The notes beneath the pieces are model-generated. The model saw only the letters and a program-made list of their open reading frames with translations, was not told the origin of the DNA and searched no databases. DNA of 8,344 nt. Origin: an uncultured Muribaculaceae bacterium. GTDB taxonomy: Bacteria > Bacteroidota > Bacteroidia > Bacteroidales > Muribaculaceae. Within the stretch, counting starts at the first letter, position 1, and each line of letters opens with the position of its first letter. Where the stretch lies: NCBI GenBank assembly GCA_934663645.1, contig CAKUKR010000085.1:1-8344 (forward strand), in the 5' to 3' direction. Positions 1 through 5,517 of this stretch are shown in pieces. Position numbers and translations under genes: made by a program.

Positions 1-330
1 GTAAGCGGCGTGTTCAAGGGCCGTCCCGAAAAATCGCTTCGCTTCAAGGCCGGCGACATCGTGGAGGTGCTTGACGGCACGGAGGTGCGCTTGGCAGTGG
101 TCACTGCCGTGCCGCCGACCAAAGAGCAGCATCATGAGCAGGTACAGAACACTGGCTGCCGTGTCCCTGCAATGGATGCCTCGGACGATGTCGTGGCCGT
201 GATATACGGTTCTGAAGGCCATGACCGTGTCCACACGCTCAATGTCATGCGCCCTCACGCGCCCCTTGCTGACGAGGTGCGTCAGCGTTTCGAGGGCTAT
301 TATAAGGCGTTTTTGAGCAGCAAGGGGTAA
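1..330 (+). CDS. 3' part of an unrecognised protein (5' end outside the window)
   Basis: The reading frame is open from base 1 and closes with TAA at 328-330. A GTG at position 10 could be read as a start, but nothing resembling a ribosome site or promoter fits in front of it, so I take this as the C-terminal part of a longer protein. The visible part has a segment rich in beta-formers (FKAGDIVEVLDG, then VRLAVVTAVPPT) that looks like a small SH3-like barrel, followed by a mixed middle (VVAVIYGSEGHDRVHTLNV) and a helical charged tail (ADEVRQRFEGYYKAF). There is no signal peptide or membrane segment in this part. I do not recognise the family and assign no function. The next gene has its own promoter after an inverted repeat at 358-383, so this gene probably belongs to a separate transcription unit. 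Confidence 0.6.
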   Translation, partial: VSGVFKGRPEKSLRFKAGDIVEVLDGTEVRLAVVTAVPPTKEQHHEQVQNTGCRVPAMDASDDVVAVIYGSEGHDRVHTLNVMRPHAPLADEVRQRFEGYYKAFLSSKG

Positions 331-357
331 TATTTGCAGCTTAAAATGAAAATATTT

Positions 358-383
358 GTCTGGCGGAAGGTTTTTTGCCAGAC
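358..383. repeat. 7-bp perfect inverted repeat in front of the lemA-like promoter
   Basis: GTCTGGC at 358-364 is the exact reverse complement of GCCAGAC at 377-383, with a 12-nt loop ending in six T. It lies just downstream of the preceding gene and immediately upstream of the -7 box at 391-398, covering the place where a -33 box would be expected. It could be a weak terminator stem for the upstream gene (it lacks a following T run) or a binding site for a regulator of the next gene. The symmetry is seen directly; the role is inference. Confidence 0.4.
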
Positions 384-390
384 TAAGCCG

Positions 391-398
391 TAACTTTG
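391..398 (+). promoter_or_regulatory. Bacteroidetes -7 promoter box for the lemA-like gene cluster
   Basis: TAACTTTG matches the Bacteroidetes consensus TAnnTTTG and sits 30 nt before the ATG at 429. No TTTG occurs at the usual 19-20 bp upstream distance; the nearest (374-377) is only 13 bp away. The -33 part is therefore weak, which would fit a promoter that needs an activator or is modulated through the inverted repeat at 358-383. Confidence 0.5.
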
Positions 399-428
399 CA
401 TTTGTAACAACCAAACATAACTAATCAC

Positions 429-956
429 ATGAATCCCACACTATTGACTATCGTGGCTGTGGCTGTTGTCGTCATCCTGCTGATGATACTCTATTTCAGC
501 TACAACAACAAGGAAATCTCCCTGCGCAAAGAGGCAGAGGCCCAGCGCGGCAAGATAACTGCCGTTCGCGACAAGATGTTCAAGATCATACAGGAGAAGG
601 CTGGCGTGGCTACGGAGTACCGCAACGCTTTCGAGAAGGTCTACCCGCAGATCATCGCCGGCCGCTATTCCGGCGACAAGGGAGGACTGATGAAGTGGAT
701 ACAGGAGCAGAACCCCAATTTCGACACGTCGCTTTACGGCGACCTGATGCAGGCTGTCGAGGTGCAGCGCAACTCGTTTCTCAATGCGCAGACCCGTATG
801 CTCGACATCATCAACATGCGTGCGGCGCTGATAGAGCAGTACCCCTCCCGCTGGTTCATCAAGAACAAGTCCGTGATAGAGTATACTGTCATCGCCTCGA
901 CGGATACCAACAACGTCATCGCCACCGGCGTGGATGACTGGACCCTGACATTCTGA
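429..956 (+). CDS. Divergent LemA-family membrane-anchored protein
   Basis: A protein of 175 residues with one N-terminal membrane helix (about residues 4-24) followed by YNNKEISLRKEAEAQRGKI, which matches the start of the LemA domain: a helix, then YN, then a long coiled-coil-like helical segment. The remainder is helical and ends with a PSRWF segment (139-143) and a short beta-like tail (IEYTVIAS), in the place where LemA proteins carry a conserved YPS/fPs-type motif. The classic LemA signature with paired Arg and Asp before Leu-Ile-Pro is degenerate here (KITAVRDKMFKII). LemA proteins have an N-out or N-in single anchor and a four-helix bundle of unknown biochemical role, and are often encoded beside TPM-domain or HtpX-type membrane proteins. 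Here the gene is followed 4 nt later by a different membrane protein, so the two are almost surely co-expressed. The family call is fairly secure; the function is not known. Confidence 0.8.
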   Translation: MNPTLLTIVAVAVVVILLMILYFSYNNKEISLRKEAEAQRGKITAVRDKMFKIIQEKAGVATEYRNAFEKVYPQIIAGRYSGDKGGLMKWIQEQNPNFDTSLYGDLMQAVEVQRNSFLNAQTRMLDIINMRAALIEQYPSRWFIKNKSVIEYTVIASTDTNNVIATGVDDWTLTF

Positions 957-960
957 ACCG

Positions 961-2076
961 ATGGCAGCTCCACTGTACATTATCCCGCTGATAACGTGCG
1001 CAGTCCTCTATTTCGGCTTCCAGCCGCAGATAGGGCTGCTTGGCTACGCCTGTATCTTGCTGGGCGGCTGCGCGTTGATAGGCCTGATGCACTGGCTGAT
1101 GGCTCTGTCGCGCCGCCGCTGCAATGAGTTTCTCGGCACGTTTGTCACCAAAATCTCCTACGAAGACCCGTGGACAGAGCGCGTAGAGCGCACGGAAACC
1201 AAGACCGACAGCAACGGCAAGACCTATACGGTCAAGAAGGTGGAATATGTCCACCACTCCGAGTCAATATCATTCTGCACTCAGCTGGACAGCATCCATT
1301 TCTGCTATTCCGGTTTTTTTGCCATGGTGCGTGACTTTTGGGGCGCGCCGAGGCACAACGACGTGTGGCACGGCAGCAATATCGTGGGCGGCGCACGCTA
1401 CGGTCATCATTACGTGTTCCGCGAGGCCTGCTGCGGTTACGGCGGACTGCGCAGCAAGTGTGTCCCCGTGACCGAGGAACATTCATACGAAAACCGCATA
1501 CGCAACTCCAACTCGATATTCCGCTTTGAGAAAGTCACCAGGCAGGAGGCCGAGCAGGAGGGGCTGTATGAGTACCCCAAGATTGATGACGACTATGACG
1601 TGCCGGCTGTATTGTCGGCGACATACCCCGTTTCGTATGAGACAGACATGGAATACCGGCTGTTCAACGCTCTCGACGCGCCGGAGCGTCAGATGCGCCT
1701 CTTTGTCCTCATCTATGACGAGACGACCGACGTGTCGACCGCCGAGCGGCAGCGTGCCTACTGGAAAGGGGGCAACAAGAATGAGCTGGTGGTGTGCATC
1801 GGCGTAAGAAAGGACGGCACGGTCAAGTGGGCGCACGCATTCTCCTGGGCCGACGAGCAGACGCTCGAGGTCAAGGCTTCGCAGTACCTGTTGCGTCAGC
1901 CGGCACTCGACCTCGATGATTTCCTGGAATGGTTCAAATCTGAATATCAGGTATGGGTGCGCAAGGAGTTCAAGGACTTCAAGTATGTGAGCGTTCCGCT
2001 TACGAGCGGGCAGCTGATAGCCATACTCATCACTTCGCTGATTGAGAACGGCCTCGTGCTGGCGTTTGTAAGATGA
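961..2076 (+). CDS. Uncharacterised membrane protein paired with the LemA-like gene
   Basis: A protein of 371 residues with two closely spaced N-terminal membrane helices (about 5-20 and 25-48), a soluble domain of about 300 residues, and a C-terminal hydrophobic helix (about 350-369). The soluble part begins with a charged strand-rich stretch (WTERVERTETKTDSNGKTY), has aromatic and His/Cys-rich segments including a Cys-Cys pair at 157-158 with a third Cys at 167, and later shows segments that look like a conserved core: YWKGGNKNELVVCIGV (267-282), KWAHAFSW (289-296) and VRKEFKDF (333-340). I do not recognise a named domain and no catalytic signature is evident. The start at 961 is chosen because it lies 4 nt after the upstream stop, and the first helix begins right behind it. 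Tight spacing to the lemA-like gene suggests that the products act together in the inner membrane. Confidence 0.75.
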   Translation: MAAPLYIIPLITCAVLYFGFQPQIGLLGYACILLGGCALIGLMHWLMALSRRRCNEFLGTFVTKISYEDPWTERVERTETKTDSNGKTYTVKKVEYVHHSESISFCTQLDSIHFCYSGFFAMVRDFWGAPRHNDVWHGSNIVGGARYGHHYVFREACCGYGGLRSKCVPVTEEHSYENRIRNSNSIFRFEKVTRQEAEQEGLYEYPKIDDDYDVPAVLSATYPVSYETDMEYRLFNALDAPERQMRLFVLIYDETTDVSTAERQRAYWKGGNKNELVVCIGVRKDGTVKWAHAFSWADEQTLEVKASQYLLRQPALDLDDFLEWFKSEYQVWVRKEFKDFKYVSVPLTSGQLIAILITSLIENGLVLAFVR

Positions 2077-2113
2077 CAGCTGTAAGGACAGTGCAATTGT
2101 TAACAACTAAATA

Positions 2114-2563
2114 ATGAATGAAATGGACAAACTGACAGAAAAAGTGAGAAAGGCTATCCGCTCCAACGGGTGGAAAATACTCGATGACCACAGCGATGAT
2201 GAGCAGCTGACATTTGAGGCCGGTGACGAATGGTTCATCTACATCATCAAGAACAACGGCAAGGAGATAGACTCTATATGCTTGCTTTACAGAGTGCTGG
2301 AGTTCGGCGAGTGCTTTATTCCGGATATGTACATCTTTGCCGGGATGGTGAACAACCGTCATACCTGTGCGCATGTCGCTGTACACAGCAAGCGGTTTGA
2401 ACCGGACGCGGAGAGCAACCTGTTCGGCTTTGAGTTTCATGCTCCCAAGACCGGGTGCGGCGACCTGAAGGAGATTCTGAAAGCCGGAGTTGGGCAGCTT
2501 GTGGCAATTGCCGAGGATTTCGACGAGACGTGGGCGGCCATGCACCCGCAGGACGAGGAGTAA
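2114..2563 (+). CDS. Small acidic soluble protein, third gene of the LemA-like cluster
   Basis: A protein of 149 residues with no signal peptide or membrane helix. It starts with a helix ([17 protein letters not shown]), continues through strands ([28 protein letters not shown]) and ends in a helical acidic tail ([15 protein letters not shown]). This helix-strand-helix plan is reminiscent of the YbjN / secretion-chaperone-like fold, but I see no diagnostic motif, so that is only a guess from pattern. The ATG at 2114 follows an A-rich leader (ACTAAATA) typical of Bacteroidetes; a second in-frame ATG at 2123 is an alternative start. It lies 37 nt after the membrane gene, with no TAnnTTTG box between them, so it is probably on the same transcript. 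Confidence 0.7.
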   Translation: MNEMDKLTEKVRKAIRSNGWKILDDHSDDEQLTFEAGDEWFIYIIKNNGKEIDSICLLYRVLEFGECFIPDMYIFAGMVNNRHTCAHVAVHSKRFEPDAESNLFGFEFHAPKTGCGDLKEILKAGVGQLVAIAEDFDETWAAMHPQDEE

Positions 2564-2611
2564 CAGGACTGTGTCAATCTGCGCTTCGCGGTGTGGGGCA
2601 GCGCGTGGCGG

Positions 2612-2643
2612 TTTTGCAGTGTCGGCTTTTTTGCCTAACTTTG
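2612..2643 (+). promoter_or_regulatory. panB promoter (-33 TTTTG, 19-bp spacer, -7 TAACTTTG)
   Basis: TTTTG at 2612-2616 and TAACTTTG at 2636-2643 are separated by exactly 19 bp, matching the Bacteroidetes primary-sigma consensus TTTG-N19-TAnnTTTG. The -7 box ends 23 nt before the panB ATG at 2667, giving a short leader. It is the best promoter in the window. Confidence 0.75.
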
Positions 2644-2666
2644 CCGCCAACCAACATAGCAGAGAA

Positions 2667-3488
2667 ATGTCTACCAATACAGTTGACAACAAACGAAAAG
2701 TGACCACACGCCGTCTCGTGGAGATGAAGCAGCGCGGCGAGAAGATTTCGATGCTCACGGCTTACGATTACTGGAGCGCGAAAATCATCGATGCTGCGGG
2801 CGTGGACTGCATACTCGTGGGCGATTCTGCCTCTAACGTTATGGCGGGCAACGTGACGACGCTGCCGATCACGCTCGACCAGATGATTTACCACGGCAAG
2901 TCGGTAATCCGTGGCGTGGAACGCGCTCTCGTGGTCGTGGACATGCCTTTCGGCTCGTATCAGGGCAATTCCAAGGAGGCTCTCGCGTCTGCCATACGCA
3001 TTATGAAGGAGGCTCACGCTGAGGCTGTCAAGATGGAGGGGGGCTCGGAGATACGCGAGTCGATAGAGCGCATCCTCTGCGCCGGCATCCCGGTGATGGG
3101 GCATCTCGGGCTCACGCCGCAGAGCATCAACAAGTTCGGCACTTACAGCGTGCGTGCCCGCGAGGAGCAGGAGGCTGAGAAGCTGCTTGAGGATGCCCGT
3201 ATGCTTGATGATATAGGGTGCTTCGCCATCGTGCTTGAGAAGATACCTGCCGAGCTTGCGACACGTGTTGCCGCTGAGGTGTCTATCCCGGTCATCGGCA
3301 TCGGCGCGGGTGGAGGCGTTGACGGCCAGGTGCTCGTAACCCATGATATGCTGGGGCTGACGCAGGGCTTTTCGCCGAGGTTCTTGCGCCGCTATGCCAA
3401 CCTCAGTGAGGTGATGCATGATGCGGTGTCGCGCTATGTCGAGGATGTGAAGCAGTGTGACTTCCCCAACGAGAGCGAGCAGTATTGA
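2667..3488 (+). CDS. panB: 3-methyl-2-oxobutanoate hydroxymethyltransferase (ketopantoate hydroxymethyltransferase)
   Basis: PanB transfers a hydroxymethyl group from 5,10-methylene-tetrahydrofolate to 2-oxoisovalerate, giving ketopantoate, the first committed step of pantothenate and CoA synthesis in the cytoplasm. The 273-residue product has the usual family length and motifs: VGDS with metal ligand Asp53, VVDMPFGSY with Asp92, KMEGG with Lys122 and metal ligand Glu124, GHLGLTPQ with His146, and Glu191 as the expected catalytic acid/base. The spacings 53 to 92 and 124 to 191 match those between Asp45/Asp84 and Glu114/Glu181 of the E. coli enzyme. The frame is open further upstream, to 2490, but that stretch overlaps the previous gene and contains the promoter; ATG 2667 is right because the conserved KRKVTTRRL follows at once. 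The gene stands alone, without panC or panD, and ends at a strong terminator. Confidence 0.97.
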   Translation: MSTNTVDNKRKVTTRRLVEMKQRGEKISMLTAYDYWSAKIIDAAGVDCILVGDSASNVMAGNVTTLPITLDQMIYHGKSVIRGVERALVVVDMPFGSYQGNSKEALASAIRIMKEAHAEAVKMEGGSEIRESIERILCAGIPVMGHLGLTPQSINKFGTYSVRAREEQEAEKLLEDARMLDDIGCFAIVLEKIPAELATRVAAEVSIPVIGIGAGGGVDGQVLVTHDMLGLTQGFSPRFLRRYANLSEVMHDAVSRYVEDVKQCDFPNESEQY

Positions 3489-3511
3489 CAAATCAATGAT
3501 AAATGACAGAG

Positions 3512-3546
3512 AGAGAGGGTGTATCGCTTGGCGATACACCCTCTTT
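3512..3546. terminator. Intrinsic terminator between convergent panB and ompA-like genes
   Basis: A 14-bp perfect stem (3514-3527 with 3531-3544) closes on a 3-nt TTG loop, and can gain one G-U and one A-U pair at its base. On the plus strand the 3' arm runs into a short T run (CTCTTTATG), so it suits panB best. It begins about 24 nt after the panB stop and lies 26 nt beyond the stop of the leftward gene at 3572, so it may stop transcription from both sides, although the minus-strand exit (CTCTCTGTC) is less T-rich. Confidence 0.8.
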
Positions 3547-3571
3547 ATGTTCGGGGAAGTGTGCGGTATGA

Positions 3572-4273
3572 TTATTTGAGCGTGCCGTTTTCGGCCTTCT
3601 CGATCATGTCTTTGTTAGCGGAGATGTAGATTTCCACGCGGCGGTTCTGTGCGCGGCCTTCAGCAGTCTCGTTGCTTGCTACGTAGTCAGACATCGCGAT
3701 GCCCTGTGAGGTGACGCGGGAAGAAGCCACGCCCTGGTTTACGAGGTATGTGAGGACGCTCTTGGCGCGTTCGGTGGAGATGCGCTCGTTGACGGACATC
3801 TTGCCGGTGTTGTCGGTGAAGCCGTATACGTATACGTCAGTGTCGGGGTTTGATTTCAGGGAGTTGGCAAACTTGGTCAGCTCATTCTTGGCAGATGCGC
3901 TGATAGTTGTGCCGTTTGTGGGGAAGAGGATGCCGCCCTCGAAAGTTACTTTGATTGCCTTCAGGCCGTTAGCGTCGGTGGTTTCCTCGACGTTAGCGTT
4001 AGCAAGCTGCTCCTCGAGTTCCTTTTTCTGCTTGTCCATCTTGTTGCCGATGAGTGCGCCTGCGCCTGCGCCTACTGCTGCTCCGACGCCAGCGCCGATA
4101 GCTGCGCCCTTGCCGCCGCCGATGAGCGCGCCGATGCCGGCACCGAGGCCAGCGCCGCCGCCGCCGCCGATGAGTGCGCCTTTGCCGGTGTTGGACATGT
4201 TACAAGCGGTTGTGCCTACGAGCATTGAACCTGCAACGAGGGCCATTGTCAGTGTTTTGAAAATCTTTTTCAT
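3572..4273 (-). CDS. OmpA-family lipoprotein with glycine zipper (YiaD-like)
   Basis: A 233-residue lipoprotein that should sit in the outer membrane and hold it to peptidoglycan. Residues 1-23 are a signal sequence with Lys-Lys, a hydrophobic core and a GTTAC lipobox, so Cys24 is the likely lipidation site. No acidic residues follow the Cys, so the Bacteroidetes surface-export signal is absent and a periplasm-facing position is expected (inference). Residues 30-77 form a glycine zipper of alternating Gly/Ala/Ile/Leu. A short charged helix (78-92) leads into an OmpA C-terminal domain (about 104-217) with GFTDNTG (Asp154), NERISTERA (Arg169) and AEGRAQNRRVEI. Asp154 and Arg169 are 15 residues apart, as are the diaminopimelate-binding Asp and Arg of OmpA domains. 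The gene is convergent with panB and has its own promoter at 4378-4409. Confidence 0.93.
   Translation of the reverse strand: MKKIFKTLTMALVAGSMLVGTTACNMSNTGKGALIGGGGGAGLGAGIGALIGGGKGAAIGAGVGAAVGAGAGALIGNKMDKQKKELEEQLANANVEETTDANGLKAIKVTFEGGILFPTNGTTISASAKNELTKFANSLKSNPDTDVYVYGFTDNTGKMSVNERISTERAKSVLTYLVNQGVASSRVTSQGIAMSDYVASNETAEGRAQNRRVEIYISANKDMIEKAENGTLK
4046..4180 (-). repeat. Three copies of a 15-nt unit inside the glycine-zipper coding region
   Basis: GCCGATGAGTGCGCC occurs at 4046-4060 and 4166-4180, and with one change (GAGCGCGCC) at 4118-4132. Each copy encodes GALIG on the minus strand (residues 32-36, 48-52 and 72-76). Offsets of 72 and 48 nt are multiples of 24, so the zipper has an 8-residue period that probably grew by tandem duplication. 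Confidence 0.7.
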
Positions 4274-4377
4274 GACAAGTGTATTTATTAGATGATGTTG
4301 TTTGTATCAACCTGACAATCAACATACTATCGCACGCGGTAAATGCTCGCGCACGCCAATCCGTTGATTTTCAGCTG

Positions 4378-4409
4378 CAAATTTAGCAAAAATCCGTGTA
4401 ACCGGCAAA
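4378..4409 (-). promoter_or_regulatory. Promoter of the ompA-like lipoprotein gene
   Basis: Read on the minus strand, TTTG (4409-4406) and TAAATTTG (4385-4378) are separated by 20 bp, a good fit to TTTG-N19-TAnnTTTG. The start codon at 4273 is about 100 nt away, so the transcript would carry a rather long A/T-rich untranslated leader. Confidence 0.65.
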
Positions 4410-4593
4410 TCGGGTTCTTGCCGGGCATCCCGTTTCGCGATGTGCTGCTGTCACATATCGTCGAGCGCGAGGCATACGGTCTCGAGAGTGCGGCCGCCGA
4501 TATGTTGTGCAACATGAATATCTCCTCTTGCGGATTTGTTGGCATATTATGCTGACGCGGGTGCGGCGATTTCCGTTACTGCGGTTTTTTTGG

Positions 4594-4601
4594 TAATTTT
4601 G
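4594..4601 (+). promoter_or_regulatory. Bacteroidetes -7 promoter box for the pldA operon
   Basis: TAATTTTG matches TAnnTTTG. At the expected -33 position there is only TTTCCG (4570-4575), a weak match. A run of seven T lies just upstream at 4585-4591. The pldA start codon is about 70 nt downstream. Confidence 0.55.
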
Positions 4602-4610
4602 CAGCGTGGA

Positions 4611-4643
4611 ATGGAAGGCGGAGCCGTGATCGTGCGTCCGTAA
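4611..4643 (+). other. Possible 10-codon upstream ORF in the pldA leader
   Basis: ATG at 4611, ten sense codons (MEGGAVIVRP) and TAA at 4641-4643 lie directly behind the expected transcription start, so it would be nearly leaderless. A second minimal ORF, MQRDA, runs from ATG 4661 to TAG 4676-4678 and overlaps the pldA start at 4671 out of frame. Such short ORFs arise easily by chance; I list them because both lie in a defined leader, and the second competes with the gene's own start codon. Confidence 0.15.
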
Positions 4644-4670
4644 GTCACTCAACTTAAACCATGCAACGCG

Positions 4671-5507
4671 ATGCGTAGAGTCTTTTCATCTGTCATTATA
4701 CTGTTGTGTGCCCTGCTTGCGGCACAGGCGCAGCTTGTGTCTACGGGAAATGAGAGCCAGTTTGCCGATTCGCTGCGGCGCGAGTTTGACAACGGCCCGT
4801 ATTTCGGGCTGTACAAGGACAACTATTTCACTGTCGGCACGACTGTCGGCAGCAAGCCTACGCGCACAAACTCTGACGTGAAGTTCCAGATTTCGATTTC
4901 GCAGCGGCTCACTAAGTCGGTGCTGCCGTGGCATACGTACTTGTTCCTGATGTATTCGCAGAAGACGATGTGGAACGTGTTTGAGGAGTCGCTGCCGATG
5001 CGTGACCTCAATTTCAACCCGGGCATCGGGTGGTCGAAGCCGTTCTTCAACAAGGACCGGTATGTGGGCAAGCTCACGCTGATGATAGAGCATGAGAGCA
5101 ACGGCCGTGACGGCGAGGAGTCGCGCAGCTGGAACAAGATTTCCCTCTCGGGCTCGGTGATGATAGACAACTGCATCATGGTGCACGGCAAGTTCTGGAT
5201 ACCGATAATCGACGGCATGAACAACAAGGACATCCTGAAGTATTCGGGCATCTACCAGCACGGTGTGGAGATTGCTACGCCTGACCGCAAGTTCATCTGG
5301 GACTTGACGCTGGTGAAGCGTGCCGGGTGGAACCTCAGCTACAATACCATATTGGAGTTCAGCTGGCTGATACACAAGAAGTCTAACCAGTACCTGTTTG
5401 CGCAATATTACAACGGATATGGAGAGAACCTGCTGGACTACAAGCAGTTTCACTCGCGGCTGCGTGTGGGCATAGTCATCAAGCCGCGTTTCTTCTCCGA
5501 GTTCTGA
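4671..5507 (+). CDS. pldA: Outer-membrane phospholipase A (OMPLA / PldA family)
   Basis: The enzyme hydrolyses acyl chains of phospholipids that reach the outer leaflet of the outer membrane; E. coli OMPLA is a 12-strand barrel active as a calcium-bound dimer. The 278-residue product starts with a signal peptide ending at AAQA|Q (cleavage near residue 20). Alternating strands with aromatic girdles (for example QISISQRL, YLFLMYSQK, RLRVGIVIKPRFF) indicate a beta barrel, and the chain ends in Phe, as barrel proteins usually do. The active-site segment is EHESNGRDGEESRSWN (140-155): His141, Ser143 and Asn155 keep exactly the 0/+2/+14 spacing of E. coli His142, Ser144 and Asn156, and Arg146 and Ser151 match the calcium-site positions Arg147 and Ser152. 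ATG 4671 is chosen because it starts the signal peptide; the ATG at 4661 is out of frame. It is the first gene of an operon, 10 nt before the next. Confidence 0.92.
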   Translation: MRRVFSSVIILLCALLAAQAQLVSTGNESQFADSLRREFDNGPYFGLYKDNYFTVGTTVGSKPTRTNSDVKFQISISQRLTKSVLPWHTYLFLMYSQKTMWNVFEESLPMRDLNFNPGIGWSKPFFNKDRYVGKLTLMIEHESNGRDGEESRSWNKISLSGSVMIDNCIMVHGKFWIPIIDGMNNKDILKYSGIYQHGVEIATPDRKFIWDLTLVKRAGWNLSYNTILEFSWLIHKKSNQYLFAQYYNGYGENLLDYKQFHSRLRVGIVIKPRFFSEF

Positions 5508-5517
5508 CCCCAATGAT

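Larger units (their letters stand above)
4274..4670. other. Divergent intergenic region between the ompA-like gene and pldA
   Basis: This 397-nt stretch holds the leftward promoter at 4378-4409, with a leader of about 100 nt, and the rightward promoter box at 4594-4601, with a leader of about 65 nt. Open frames cross its middle on both strands (for example minus-strand 4515-4327, preceded by AGGAG). They run through the promoter boxes, have Ser/Arg/Cys-rich shadow-like composition and resemble nothing I know, so I do not call them genes. The 4410-4570 part has no explained function. Confidence 0.6.

Noticed and set aside
2097..2106. 10-bp palindrome TTGTTAACAA before the small acidic gene
   Set aside because: Short and A/T-rich, in a 37-nt gap without a promoter box; no support for an operator.
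2490..2666. In-frame 59-codon upstream extension of panB
   Set aside because: It overlaps the preceding gene, contains the panB promoter, and the conserved PanB sequence begins right after ATG 2667.
4480..4498. Adjacent CTCGAG and GCGGCCGC sites suggesting cloning-vector sequence
   Set aside because: Both are plausible by chance in GC-rich DNA, a second GCGGCCGC lies inside the glycosyltransferase-like gene at about 6461, and the surrounding sequence looks native.
4327..4515. Minus-strand ORF of 62 codons with AGGAG before its ATG
   Set aside because: It reads through both boxes of the ompA-like promoter and has Ser/Arg/Cys-rich composition typical of a non-coding frame; no family resemblance.
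4343..4555. Plus-strand ORF of 70 codons in the divergent intergenic region
   Set aside because: It overlaps the same promoter on the other strand, has no promoter of its own and no recognisable motifs.
4573..4591. CCG...CGG stem followed by seven T as a terminator
   Set aside because: The stem has only three to four pairs, no gene ends before it, and the T run is better explained as part of the A/T-rich promoter region.
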